Origin: Cyclobacterium jeungdonense
Lineage (GTDB): Bacteria; Bacteroidota; Bacteroidia; Cytophagales; Cyclobacteriaceae
Assembly (NCBI RefSeq): GCF_010994275.1
Contig: NZ_WMCD01000001.1
Location: forward strand, 558,001 to 622,000
DNA length: 64,000 nucleotides
Direction: 5' to 3'
Under the pieces are notes generated by a model that saw nothing but the letters and a program-made list of their open reading frames with translations, did no database searches and was not told the DNA's origin. This document shows positions 17,513 through 26,917 of this stretch, one piece after another; position 1 is the stretch's first letter, and the number at the start of each line of letters is the position of its first letter. A program made the translations under genes and the position numbers.

Positions 17513-17944
17513 TTAGTTTAACCAGGCATTCCAGGGGATTCGACTAAGGATAAGAATAAACCCGATTCCGTAAAACATATAGATACTTCGGAATTTACTC
17601 CGGCTTTCAGTCAGCTTTTTGGCCCTACTATAGCCGATGGTTACCAGCGCTACGGCCAGGATATTGATCAGTGGATGTTCGAGTGCATACAAACGGCTCA
17701 TGGAATCACCCATGGCTTCTCCGCTAAGGTTGGATAAGCCCAAGGGACTGAGAAAATACAAGATAATTCCAACTAATAATTGGATATGTAAGAGCACCAT
17801 GCCTAACAATCCGAATTTCCGGTCTTTTTCTGTAAAGGTTTTGTTACTTAAGGCGCCATAGAGCGCAACTACGAAGCTAAATAAAATGCCTGCCAGAACA
17901 ATGTAGGCCAGGAAAGAATGAAGATGCTGAAATCCGGTGGTCAT
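17513..17944 (-). CDS. Four-helix membrane protein of unknown function
   Basis: This 143-residue integral membrane protein has four predicted helices (starting LHSFLAYIVLAGILFSFVVAL, LLGMVLLHIQLLVGIILYFL, LINILAVALVTIGY and IYMFYGIGFILIL). The conserved-looking histidines (GFQHLHS near residue 7, LLHIQ, EHPLIN) recall the small Bacteroidota proteins annotated as cytochrome B, though haem binding is not shown here. It is the first gene of a pair with DUF3820. No substrate or partner can be named. Confidence 0.75.
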   Translation of the reverse strand: MTTGFQHLHSFLAYIVLAGILFSFVVALYGALSNKTFTEKDRKFGLLGMVLLHIQLLVGIILYFLSPLGLSNLSGEAMGDSMSRLYALEHPLINILAVALVTIGYSRAKKLTESRSKFRSIYMFYGIGFILILSRIPWNAWLN

Positions 17945-18236
17945 GTTTGGAGTGTTTTCTGTTTCGATTGGCTAAATAAAGAAAAAATTACGACTCTTTC
18001 ATCAAATGAAGCTGCTTTATAGTAGGAGAAGGAATTATTTGTCTTTTAATGATGGGCAATTTGGGTCAATTTAAATGGGAAGTGATTGGTTGGGACTGTT
18101 GTTAATATAGGGTGTGGAATTATCTTTCATTTTTATCTTATTTGGTTTTTTTGAAAATTATTAATTTCTAATTTTACAAATAATCTTTTTAAAAGCCCGG
18201 AAAACCTTTTTATAGATTGCAAAAAACCAGCATTTA
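17945..18236. other. Intergenic region between divergent genes
   Basis: About 290 bases of AT-rich sequence separate the starts of the four-helix protein gene and the MFS gene and should contain both promoters. No repeat, hairpin or RNA gene is evident. The TTGCAA hexamer near 18219 lacks the palindromic extension of the receptor operators. Confidence 0.5.
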
Positions 18237-19517
18237 ATGAACTACTTGAATTTTGTTTTAGAAAATAAGAAACTCCTGTCTTTCGGGTTGCTAATGACGT
18301 GTCTTTCGGGCTACGGGCAAACCTATCTGCTGGCTCTCTATGTGCCCTACCTGATTGAGGAGTTTTCCCTTCAGAATGCCCAAATCAGCGTTTATTACAT
18401 GGTAGCTACCATTGCAAGTGCTTTGCTTTTGCCTCAAATAGGAAAATACATCGACAAAATCAGCTTGGTAAAATACACACTTATAGCAATGGTCATTTTT
18501 ATTTTGGCCATGGTGTTAATGAGTTTTAACAAGTATTGGTATTTCCTTCCCCTGGCCTTTTTTGGGCTGCGTATCGCCGGACAGGGGTTATTCAGTCATA
18601 TAGCCATTACCAGTATGTCCAAATACTTTCAGAAGGGCAGGGGAAAGGCCATCAGCCTGGCATCCTTGGGGCACCCTTTCGGGCAGGCGGCTTTGCCTAT
18701 CATGGTAGTGGGACTGATCAACCTTTTTGGCTGGAGAGAATCCTTATTGGTAAATGCCCTGATCGTTTTGGTAGTGGTCCCCTTGTATTTGTATTTTTTC
18801 ATAGATGAAAAAAAGCTGGTTGTACATGAGGAAGTAAACGATTCCGACCACCCCAGTTCTAAAAAAGAAGCTACCCAATGGGAAATTATGAAATCCAGAA
18901 CGTTTTGGCTTTTAGCCCCCAATTTATTCGTACTTTCTTTTACAGTGACTGGCTTGTTTTTTTATCAGTTTGCCATTGCTGATTTTAAGGGCTGGACTTT
19001 GGAATGGATGGCGGTAGGGCTAACTTTTTATGCTATTTCGGGTTCTATGGCCATCTTGTTTGCGGGGCCTCTGATTGACAAGTACACGGCAAGGAAGTTT
19101 TTTCCTTTTTACCTGATCCCTTTTCTTTTGGCCATCTTGTGTATTTGGTTATTCAGTGACCCCTTGGTCATTTTTCCATACATGATCCTGATGGGGGCCT
19201 CTGCGGGCTTTGGAAATGCCATCGTTTCTGCCCTCCAGGTTGAATTATTTGGTGCCGGTTTTATAGGCAAGGTTCGGAGTATTTTTGCTTCCGTCATGGT
19301 GTTAAGTTCGGCCGTAGGTCCTGCCATTTACGGCGTGGTAGTGGATGCTGGCTATAGCTTTGATGTGGTATTTATCGGTTCCCTGATTTTGATGTTCGTG
19401 ATTATCATAATGTCTTTCCGGATCGTACCTAATTACACCTATGCTAAAATGAAATACAAATACAAAAGGCGTCACCGAAGGTTTGATTTTTTTAATATTT
19501 TCAATTTGAAGCATTGA
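18237..19517 (+). CDS. MFS transporter
   Basis: This 426-residue major facilitator superfamily permease has twelve predicted helices, a GKYIDKISLVKY loop between helices 2 and 3 (the family loop motif in degenerate form), and a large central loop around residues 190-220. The second half repeats the pattern (GPLIDKYTARKFFP). Substitution at the most conserved loop positions and overall look suggest the oxalate/monocarboxylate-like part of the superfamily, but the substrate is not readable. The lysine- and arginine-rich C-terminal tail (KMKYKYKRRHRRF) is cytoplasmic. It is followed by a glycosyltransferase gene about 100 bases later with no obvious link. Confidence 0.83.
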   Translation: MNYLNFVLENKKLLSFGLLMTCLSGYGQTYLLALYVPYLIEEFSLQNAQISVYYMVATIASALLLPQIGKYIDKISLVKYTLIAMVIFILAMVLMSFNKYWYFLPLAFFGLRIAGQGLFSHIAITSMSKYFQKGRGKAISLASLGHPFGQAALPIMVVGLINLFGWRESLLVNALIVLVVVPLYLYFFIDEKKLVVHEEVNDSDHPSSKKEATQWEIMKSRTFWLLAPNLFVLSFTVTGLFFYQFAIADFKGWTLEWMAVGLTFYAISGSMAILFAGPLIDKYTARKFFPFYLIPFLLAILCIWLFSDPLVIFPYMILMGASAGFGNAIVSALQVELFGAGFIGKVRSIFASVMVLSSAVGPAIYGVVVDAGYSFDVVFIGSLILMFVIIIMSFRIVPNYTYAKMKYKYKRRHRRFDFFNIFNLKH

Positions 19518-19624
19518 TTTATCAGGACCTGAAACTTCATCCTAAGCCTTAGGTACAATCGGCCGGTCTCTGTCAGTATTTTTTGTACTTTTCCGAAATA
19601 AATCACACAATAGTTTTCTCCACC

Positions 19625-20875
19625 ATGCAAGCGATTATTGGAACATATACCAAACGATTTCAGGTAAAGGAATCCTACCTTAAGGGTGCTCCTCCCGATG
19701 ACCTGTCTTTAGTTGTGGTTATTCCCGCCTACATGGAACCCAACATCGATATCACCCTAAATTCACTCGGAAATTGTCAGCCTACCACTGGGTCAGTAGA
19801 AGTAATTTGTGTTGTCAATGCACCAGCTGGTGCTCCGGACGCTGTATTGACAACTAATCGGGAATGCATCCGACAGGTCCAGGAATGGAAGAGGAACCAT
19901 CCAGATCATTTCATACAGCTGAAGCTTATTCGGGAGGAAGCGCTTCCAAAAAAGAAGGCGGGAGCCGGTTTGGCACGGAAAATTGGCATGGATGAGGCCT
20001 TACGCCGCTGGGGGATGCTGGGGAAAAATGGTCCCATTCTTTGTTTGGATGCAGACTGTGAGGTTTCTGAGCCATACCTTGTGGCTGCCGAAAAGGCTTT
20101 TCAGGATCCTTCCCTGGACCTTGGACATTTTATGTTTGAACACCGGTATAAAAACGAACCCAAACCGGCGCTGGCATCAGGAATCATTCAATACGAACTC
20201 CATCTAAGGTGTTACATTCAGGGATTGAAATGGGCGGGCTACCCCTTTGCTTTTCATACCGTTGGTTCCTGCATGGCTGTCAGGGCTGCGGCCTACGCCC
20301 GTTCTGGCGGGATGAATAGTCGCAAGGCCGGAGAGGACTTTTACTTTATGCACAAACTATTACCCGTAGTAAAATTTTCGTATCTGGATGCAACGGTTTT
20401 TCCTTCCTGCAGGGCGTCAGACCGGGTACCTTTCGGTACTGGCCGGGCTCAGTTGGACTTTCTGGGAGGCGATTCACTTGCAAAAGAAAGCTATCATCCA
20501 GACAGTTATGCCTGTTTAAAGGAATTATTTACTCAGATACCCCTACTTTACGATCAGGAACCCCACAAATGGCAATTGCCAGAGCCATTGAAGGAAATAT
20601 TAGAAATAATTGAATTCCAGGAGCGGGTGCAGCAAATAAAGCGGGAATCCACCACAAAAGCTTCTTTTTTAAAAAAATTCTGGCAATGGTTTGATGGTTT
20701 TTTGGTGCTCAAATTGACCCATTACCTACGTGATCATTTCTTTCCAAACCTACCGGTAACGAAGGCTGCACAGCAAATTCTAGCCAGTGATTCACTGGCT
20801 TTGCAAGACCCGGATGCCGTAACCTTATTGGCATTCTTCAGGAAGAGGGATACTTCCTACTCCTCAATGGGCTGA
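19625..20875 (+). CDS. Glycosyltransferase family 2 protein
   Basis: This GT-A fold glycosyltransferase has about 416 residues. The N-terminal LVVVIPAYMEPNIDITLNSL is the nucleotide-sugar-binding beginning of GT2 enzymes, and CLDADCEVS near residue 142 supplies the DxD metal-binding motif. GGMNSRKAGEDFYF supplies the acidic acceptor-site ED pair. There is no long membrane segment, so it is probably cytoplasmic or membrane-associated. The frame extends 14 codons upstream; MQAIIGTYTKRF is preferred because the fold begins just after it. Its last 19 bases overlap the 3' end of the convergent lipoprotein gene. Acceptor and product are unknown. Confidence 0.82.
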   Translation: MQAIIGTYTKRFQVKESYLKGAPPDDLSLVVVIPAYMEPNIDITLNSLGNCQPTTGSVEVICVVNAPAGAPDAVLTTNRECIRQVQEWKRNHPDHFIQLKLIREEALPKKKAGAGLARKIGMDEALRRWGMLGKNGPILCLDADCEVSEPYLVAAEKAFQDPSLDLGHFMFEHRYKNEPKPALASGIIQYELHLRCYIQGLKWAGYPFAFHTVGSCMAVRAAAYARSGGMNSRKAGEDFYFMHKLLPVVKFSYLDATVFPSCRASDRVPFGTGRAQLDFLGGDSLAKESYHPDSYACLKELFTQIPLLYDQEPHKWQLPEPLKEILEIIEFQERVQQIKRESTTKASFLKKFWQWFDGFLVLKLTHYLRDHFFPNLPVTKAAQQILASDSLALQDPDAVTLLAFFRKRDTSYSSMG

Positions 20876-22536
20876 ATGAGGATCGCTATTTGCTGATCTT
20901 TTTCCAAATTTATTTCGATACCCGCTATCAATTCGTCACCCCTGTAACTTCCCGAGGTATCCCCGGAAGGGAAGCTCACCCGGTACTTTTTCTTCGGTGA
21001 AACCACAAACCATTCCGGAAACTGATTGATTCGGGGATAATCCAACGGCAGATTAAAGATGTGCTGATGCCGGATCCGGTCAAATCTGATGGTGCCTTTC
21101 CATGGTTCTTCGCTCAAAAGGGAAATTAGAATTCCATTTTCGTCCGGAACAGCGCCTAGGTACAAATCTTCATTCCATGGATGGGCTGTTACCCCCTGTG
21201 CTTTCCAGAGGCAATACATCAGGGTGGTTCTGGCAAAATTCCCATCCCCATGCCAGCCCTCGATGATGCCATTGCCCCGGTAAGACTCCGTTCCACTACG
21301 GTGAGCCGAATCCTGCAGGGACCACATGTGTTGAATTTGACTGTCTATCCAGTCTTTGGTTTCTGGTAAAGGTTCTCGGTTGTAAAGATTTAAAGCACTT
21401 TCAATGGCATCTGCATAGCCGTCGGAACTTCCTCCTTCCCAATCGTAGTACTCATAATGGTCCAGGTTCTTTAAGGCCGTTAGCACAGCTTGTTGGTAGG
21501 GTTCGTGATTATCCAGTAAAAACAAGCTGTAATAAGCGTTATACGTATACCCCCAGGTATCGGCAATTCCCTTATCGAGAATTTCTCCATTTTGGGGATT
21601 TATTTGATTGTAAAACAGCCCGTGTTCGTTGGTCCCAACTTCCAGGATTCGGTCCATCATTCGATAGATGGCCGGTTGATAAGCTTCTTTTTTTTCCGTC
21701 CTTGCAAAGGCGGTTGCAACATAAAGTTCACAAAGCCCGGAGACAATTTCACAACCGTGATCCCGAAGCCGGAGTAGTTCGAAATCATCTGTGGGATGAT
21801 GGTCACCTAATAAGTAATAGTCCCCCAATCGGATGGCCCAGTCCAGGTATTTATCATCCCCACTCATCCAATATACCCTTGAAAGAGCCTGTAATAATTC
21901 TCCATTAACTTCCACATTCAGTGAAGGAATGACTCCATACGGCGTCTCATTAGCTGCATTTTTCCATATATCGTCGAGAAGTGCGGTCATGCGATTGGAC
22001 CAGGGGGTCTGTCCAATATATTCCGTCAGCGGAAGTAATCCATCTTTTATGTACTCCGAGGCACCAAAAATAATTTCTTCTTTATTCAACTCTCCCTGCT
22101 CAAAATCACCTTTGGAAAAGGAATAGGTGTCAGGTAAACGGTCTAGGCGATTGGTTAACTTTTGTTCGGTTTCCAGGATGCCTGCCAGCTTTCCTTCATA
22201 AAGGTCTCTATCCAGAAGAGAAGCGGTCAGGACCATAAAGGGGTAATTGTCTGCTGCCGCATCTTTTGCATTCCATATATCTTTGCTGTCATTCAGATTT
22301 CTGGGGATTAAACCGGTTTCCGGATCTGCGTGCTCCAGCCAATCCCTTGTAAAATGAAGACTTCGGGTGTATCCTTCGTGGGCCAGGTAGCCATTTTCCA
22401 TCGCCCGTGATACATCGTTTTCTGGAGGCTGAATGGAGGTTCCCTGGCAGGATGGCAACATACTTACGGTTAGGGCTATCAAACAGGAAGGCAACCAAAA
22501 CAATAAATGAGGGAATTTTGATAGGGGAATGGTCAT
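20857..22536 (-). CDS. Lipoprotein with a six-hairpin glycosidase-like fold
   Basis: This 559-residue exported protein has a signal ending in the lipobox LPSC around residue 30. The body shows repeating helical hairpins with aromatic/acidic motifs (GLIPRNLNDSKDIWNAKDAAADNYPFM, EVNGELLQALSRVYW, GIADTWGYTYNAYYSLFL, WEGGSSDGYADAIESAL, EGWHGDGNFARTTLMYCLW), the pattern of (alpha/alpha)6 barrel glycosidases, followed by a C-terminal beta region. A role in processing a glycan at the cell surface is inferred; no CAZy family could be assigned. It begins 12 bases after the stop of the preceding exported protein gene, so the two are an operon. Confidence 0.7.
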   Translation of the reverse strand: MTIPLSKFPHLLFWLPSCLIALTVSMLPSCQGTSIQPPENDVSRAMENGYLAHEGYTRSLHFTRDWLEHADPETGLIPRNLNDSKDIWNAKDAAADNYPFMVLTASLLDRDLYEGKLAGILETEQKLTNRLDRLPDTYSFSKGDFEQGELNKEEIIFGASEYIKDGLLPLTEYIGQTPWSNRMTALLDDIWKNAANETPYGVIPSLNVEVNGELLQALSRVYWMSGDDKYLDWAIRLGDYYLLGDHHPTDDFELLRLRDHGCEIVSGLCELYVATAFARTEKKEAYQPAIYRMMDRILEVGTNEHGLFYNQINPQNGEILDKGIADTWGYTYNAYYSLFLLDNHEPYQQAVLTALKNLDHYEYYDWEGGSSDGYADAIESALNLYNREPLPETKDWIDSQIQHMWSLQDSAHRSGTESYRGNGIIEGWHGDGNFARTTLMYCLWKAQGVTAHPWNEDLYLGAVPDENGILISLLSEEPWKGTIRFDRIRHQHIFNLPLDYPRINQFPEWFVVSPKKKYRVSFPSGDTSGSYRGDELIAGIEINLEKDQQIAILIQPIEE

Positions 22537-22548
22537 ATAGGGAAAATT

Positions 22549-24519
22549 TTACTGAAGAGTCAATCCTTGATTAAAAGTAGCTTTGATAAGTTGGTGCGGA
22601 AATGATTGGCTGACGTAATAGGTGCCGCTAAAGTCCGGTTCATAGCTTTCCGGGAATAAAGGGTTGCGCAAGCCGTTGAATTGGATAGCTAATTTAATTG
22701 CCGCGGTACCCTGATAAGTTAACTTCTCAACCACCTCCACGCTTGCATGGATGTATTTTGGAAGCAGGAGGAGTCTCTGCTGATTGGGTTCTTCCACCGT
22801 ACGTTTTTCAACGGGCATCAAGTCAAAAAAGCCCAGATTAAACTGTGAGTCCTCGGCAAGCGGTAACTGACTTAGCACTCCAAATAACTGATAAATATCC
22901 AGTAAGCCAGCATTGGGAATTTTGATTGATTGTTGGCCCTGGTTTTTATTGACAGCCAATAGGGAAATACTATCTTTTTCATAAGTTATTTGAATATTTG
23001 TTTCTTTAAAGGTAAAAGACCTGGATACCGGTAATCCGGTTTCCGTATTCACCTGCAGCTCGACGGGCGCCAATTCCAGGGCATTTGCATCTAATGCGGG
23101 AAGGGCTGCCGCAGATCCAGTATATAGCGCGTGTTTTTCGGCTTCCCGGAAGGCCGAAATGGTCGTCACCAGAAATTCTTCAAAAGAGTCATTCATCCCC
23201 GCTGAAGTAGTCAGATCATTGGTTTCAAATAAACTCAAAATGGATGTTTTTAATTGGGTGGTATCGGCAGAATCATCAAAATTCTTAAAGATTTCCATAA
23301 AACCTTCGTTCATTTTTTCTACCTGTTGGTAACTGAGCCGCTGTTCAATTCCAGGCTCATCGGTATTCGTTTCTGGCAAACGATTTTGCAGACTGATCGT
23401 TTTTACGACATCCGCTGAATCTTCTTCTACCCATTTAAGGTTCCATACCGGTAAGTTTTCGAAGAAGACGGTATAGTCATTTACCCAGGAATCAGGGTTC
23501 AATACCGGTGGATTGGTAAAGCTCCTAATTTGTTGAATATTGGGCGAATTGCCCTCAAAAGCCTGATTGACGAGAGGTAACTCAATGGAGACTGGTTTTG
23601 GATCAATTAACAGACTACTACTATGCATTTCGGCTAATAACGGAAGCTGCTCCAGGTCCTGGGAGTTTACCTGAAATGGAACGGGTTCAAAAAAGGAGTT
23701 CGAAGCCATAACCGATGAGTTAATTGCGAATTTTTTAATAAATATTTCGGTCTCCGGGTTTCCATCGATCTTATAAATGAAATAGGTATCCAGGTAATCA
23801 GGTCCCTCGTCGACAACATAAATCCCGGGCTCTCCCTGAAATTCATTGATCTGAAAATCAAATCGTTGGTCTAGGTTATCTCCCTCCGCGAAACCCGAGC
23901 CTGTTAAAAGCCTATCTGTAGGAATGTAACTGATTTCACCCGAGGAAATGGTCAGTGAACTACCTCTAGAATAGATTTTTCCATCCAGGTCGTTTATCAA
24001 TGGTCTTGGGACCTCCCGGTCGGTCACGTTGAAATGGAGTTTCATCTGCTTCCCATCTACTTCTGCAAAAGATACGGTTCCTTGTACGGTCACCCTATTG
24101 TTTTCTGTTTCGTAGAAGAATCCCTCCTGCGAATTAGCCTCAGAAAAATGGCTTTCATCCAAATCAGGGAGGCAATGAGTAGGGTAAAACAAAGCCCGAT
24201 CCAGGGAGCCCTTCCAATTTTCATCCGAATTAAGTGGTTTCTTCAGAACCAATTCATTCCATCGGATTACAGGAGTCGATAGTTCAGTAAGAATATCCGG
24301 AAGAAGGATGTAAATCCGTTCTTTTCCTCCGGGAAATACCTGCACTTCAGGCAAGGGAATGGAGATAGGATCGGAATTAGGAGATAAAATTTCCAGATAG
24401 TTAGAGGCCGAATCCCTTGCCATCAGGTTTTCAGGGCAAGGCTGAGCTTTCGCTTGATAAACCACCACTGCCGTTCCGAATAGGAAGATTAATTTCGCAA
24501 AAGAAAATCTGTCAGGCAT
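22549..24519 (-). CDS. Large exported protein of unknown function
   Basis: This 656-residue protein has a signal peptide (ending AKAQ near residue 25) and a body of alternating beta strands with many Asp/Glu and few cysteines. Recognisable segments include EVQVFPGGKERIYILLPD and, near the end, DFSGTYYVSQSFPHQLIKATF. It contains no motif I can name. The middle (residues ~380-470) is more helical and charged. It sits upstream of the six-hairpin lipoprotein on the same transcript and may act with it. No C-terminal type IX sorting domain is visible. Confidence 0.65.
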   Translation of the reverse strand: MPDRFSFAKLIFLFGTAVVVYQAKAQPCPENLMARDSASNYLEILSPNSDPISIPLPEVQVFPGGKERIYILLPDILTELSTPVIRWNELVLKKPLNSDENWKGSLDRALFYPTHCLPDLDESHFSEANSQEGFFYETENNRVTVQGTVSFAEVDGKQMKLHFNVTDREVPRPLINDLDGKIYSRGSSLTISSGEISYIPTDRLLTGSGFAEGDNLDQRFDFQINEFQGEPGIYVVDEGPDYLDTYFIYKIDGNPETEIFIKKFAINSSVMASNSFFEPVPFQVNSQDLEQLPLLAEMHSSSLLIDPKPVSIELPLVNQAFEGNSPNIQQIRSFTNPPVLNPDSWVNDYTVFFENLPVWNLKWVEEDSADVVKTISLQNRLPETNTDEPGIEQRLSYQQVEKMNEGFMEIFKNFDDSADTTQLKTSILSLFETNDLTTSAGMNDSFEEFLVTTISAFREAEKHALYTGSAAALPALDANALELAPVELQVNTETGLPVSRSFTFKETNIQITYEKDSISLLAVNKNQGQQSIKIPNAGLLDIYQLFGVLSQLPLAEDSQFNLGFFDLMPVEKRTVEEPNQQRLLLLPKYIHASVEVVEKLTYQGTAAIKLAIQFNGLRNPLFPESYEPDFSGTYYVSQSFPHQLIKATFNQGLTLQ

Positions 24520-24695
24520 ATAGTTTAATCCAATTCATTATTACCACCAAAACAGTATAATTTAGCATTATTTATTCAAAAAAAAAACTGCCTGGAAGTG
24601 GAAATGCCTGGACCAGCTGCTTGCTACCGCTTCTTTCGCATCATGGATTGGATACATCATTAAGTTTTGATAAAATGAGGAATGAATCAGGACCT

Positions 24696-26900
24696 TTAAA
24701 GAAGGGCAATCCAAACATCCATTTTTTTCCGGAAAGTCTCACAATCCTCTCTATCTTTCAAAATAAAGCTGTTTTTTTCCAGCGATCCTAGTACCTCATC
24801 TCTTTCGTCAAAATCCTGATAAACCATGTTTCGAAATGGGTTCTCATAGTCTTTTTTTCGGGAAAGGTAGGTTTGTTCGGAAAGCCATGAGCGAAAGGAT
24901 TTTGCCTTTACTAGCATGTCCTTTAAAGCAGTTCTGTCCATTTGGGAAAAACCTTGTTGGTTTTCCATAGCTAAGGAAAAGGCATGCATGGTTTTGGTTT
25001 TCTCATAACTTTCCCCAAGCATTTTATACCGTTCGTGAATTTTTTTCCAACTTGTGATGGAACCTCTTTTTATTTCGTCTATGAAGCGATCCAAGTCCTT
25101 TTCGAGAATTAATTGTCCGCCCACATTGATCCATTTATAGGGAAGGCTTTGTTTGGGAAAATAGGGGGAAAAACTGTTAAAATTAACTGGTTGTTCAGAT
25201 CCCAGGCTTTCCTCCAGGCATTTAATAGGATAATATTCAACCAGTTTCTTGTACATCAAATAGGCTTCTCGGACTTTAACCAAACGAACATTCCGCTTGC
25301 CGTTTTCCCAATTGTTGGCAAGAATGTCTAAGTTATCAATTTCAGCTTTGTCTGAAGAAAGTAGTTCTTTTCCTTTGTTTCGAAGCAGGTCTTTGGCAGG
25401 AAGGGGTTTTGATGATTGCTGTTTGTACCAGGCTTCTCCGCACAATTCTTCCAGAATAGCGATACCTTTGGAAACTTCCAGCATGCTGTCCGGTCCCAAA
25501 TAATCATATTCCAGTTTTTGAGTTTGAGTGGTGCGTTTGTCCCTATCCCTGTATTTCCATGCATTTCTGGCCAGCGCATACATATTATAGTAAAACCAAT
25601 AAGCGGGGCGAATTACCAATTCGTTCCGGTGAACATCGTTGCTGATCAGAGAAAAGGGGAGGGGGATATCCATTTCCGCCGGATAATCTCCTTTGGTAAT
25701 CAGGTTGAAGGTAGCAAACCGGGAATTGTGTTTTAGACTAACGCACAGGCCGGGCCAGAACCCTCTTCCTGCGACAATTTCCCCATCGGCACCTCTGGAA
25801 TTGTGATTGGATCCTACCGTAGCGCCTGCCGCCATGTTGCTTTGTCCCTGAACCAGGGCAGCGCAAAGAAAGGAATTGTTATGATGTTGTTCGTGCGCTG
25901 GAAAAATAAGTGAATTCAAAACTTCGCAGCAGGAAATGGTTGCATTGGAGCCTAAATAACTATTGATCAGCCGTGCACCATATTTCAGCTGGGAATGAGA
26001 GGCCATTACGAATCGAACTGCCTTTACCCCATAAAAAACGGTACAACCTTCACTTACGATGCCATTTACTAATTCACATCCTTCACCGATCTGGGTAACT
26101 GCCTCCGGGTTGGAGTGAATGCTCAGGTTTTTTAGTTTATTCGCCCCTTTGATATAAGCATCCGATCCAATCCAGACATCTTTTAATATGAGGGAGTTTT
26201 TAATGATACACCGGTCACCTACTTTGCCATAATAGCCTCTTTTTTCGTCGAAGGCTTTTTGGGTAAAGGCCAACAACTGTTGTTGAAGCACCTCATCTGC
26301 CCTAAAGCGGGACCAAAGCCAGGCATCCCCTGGAAGCATACCGCTAAAAGGAGCAATCTTTCTGCCCCCGTTTTCATTGCAAACCTCCAACCAGATTCGC
26401 AGGGATTCGGGTTCCCCTTCCTTAATGATGCCGTTACCAAATTTTGCGTGGCTGGTGGTAGCCATCTCGTTGACATTTACCAATACTACTTCATTTCCCA
26501 GGATGTAGTGGGAAAGGTAGTGGACGTTATCAATCACCACGTTATCTCCGATATCGCAACTTATAATGTGGCTGTTGTAAATCCCGACAGGCATGCGGAG
26601 GTTGTGGTATTCCAGGAAACAAGGTTCCAGTTTGCCGATACGGACCAAGCCAAAAAACTTACAATTTTTGACCAATTCCGGATTGAAGGCGTCGGATACC
26701 AGGATATTATTCCAGTTATCGGATTGGTTTTGGTTTCGAACCAATTGTTCAATTTCCCGGGCATTTAATTTCCGGTAAATGGTCTCGGTTCGGTTCTGCT
26801 TATTTCTCAGGTAATATTCATCCTTACCTTTAGGTAAAAAACGATCCTCAATGAATTGGTATCCCAAATCGGATAATGGATGCCTTGTTATTTTATTCAT
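24696..26900 (-). CDS. DUF4954 family left-handed beta-helix protein
   Basis: This 734-residue protein matches the DUF4954 family of Bacteroidota. The region from about residue 90 to 400 is built of hexapeptide-type repeats that form a left-handed beta-helix (for example IGDNVVIDNVHYLSHYILGNEVVLVN, VGDRCIIKNSLILKDVWIGSDAYIKG and NSYLGSNATISCCEVLNSLIF), the fold used by sugar acyltransferases and GlmU. The C-terminal ~300 residues are largely helical and unassigned. It starts 17 bases after the glmS stop, so it is cotranscribed with it. A role in amino-sugar or envelope metabolism is inferred from that position. Confidence 0.85.
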   Translation of the reverse strand: MNKITRHPLSDLGYQFIEDRFLPKGKDEYYLRNKQNRTETIYRKLNAREIEQLVRNQNQSDNWNNILVSDAFNPELVKNCKFFGLVRIGKLEPCFLEYHNLRMPVGIYNSHIISCDIGDNVVIDNVHYLSHYILGNEVVLVNVNEMATTSHAKFGNGIIKEGEPESLRIWLEVCNENGGRKIAPFSGMLPGDAWLWSRFRADEVLQQQLLAFTQKAFDEKRGYYGKVGDRCIIKNSLILKDVWIGSDAYIKGANKLKNLSIHSNPEAVTQIGEGCELVNGIVSEGCTVFYGVKAVRFVMASHSQLKYGARLINSYLGSNATISCCEVLNSLIFPAHEQHHNNSFLCAALVQGQSNMAAGATVGSNHNSRGADGEIVAGRGFWPGLCVSLKHNSRFATFNLITKGDYPAEMDIPLPFSLISNDVHRNELVIRPAYWFYYNMYALARNAWKYRDRDKRTTQTQKLEYDYLGPDSMLEVSKGIAILEELCGEAWYKQQSSKPLPAKDLLRNKGKELLSSDKAEIDNLDILANNWENGKRNVRLVKVREAYLMYKKLVEYYPIKCLEESLGSEQPVNFNSFSPYFPKQSLPYKWINVGGQLILEKDLDRFIDEIKRGSITSWKKIHERYKMLGESYEKTKTMHAFSLAMENQQGFSQMDRTALKDMLVKAKSFRSWLSEQTYLSRKKDYENPFRNMVYQDFDERDEVLGSLEKNSFILKDREDCETFRKKMDVWIALL

Positions 26901-26917
26901 GAATATTGGGTGATTTT

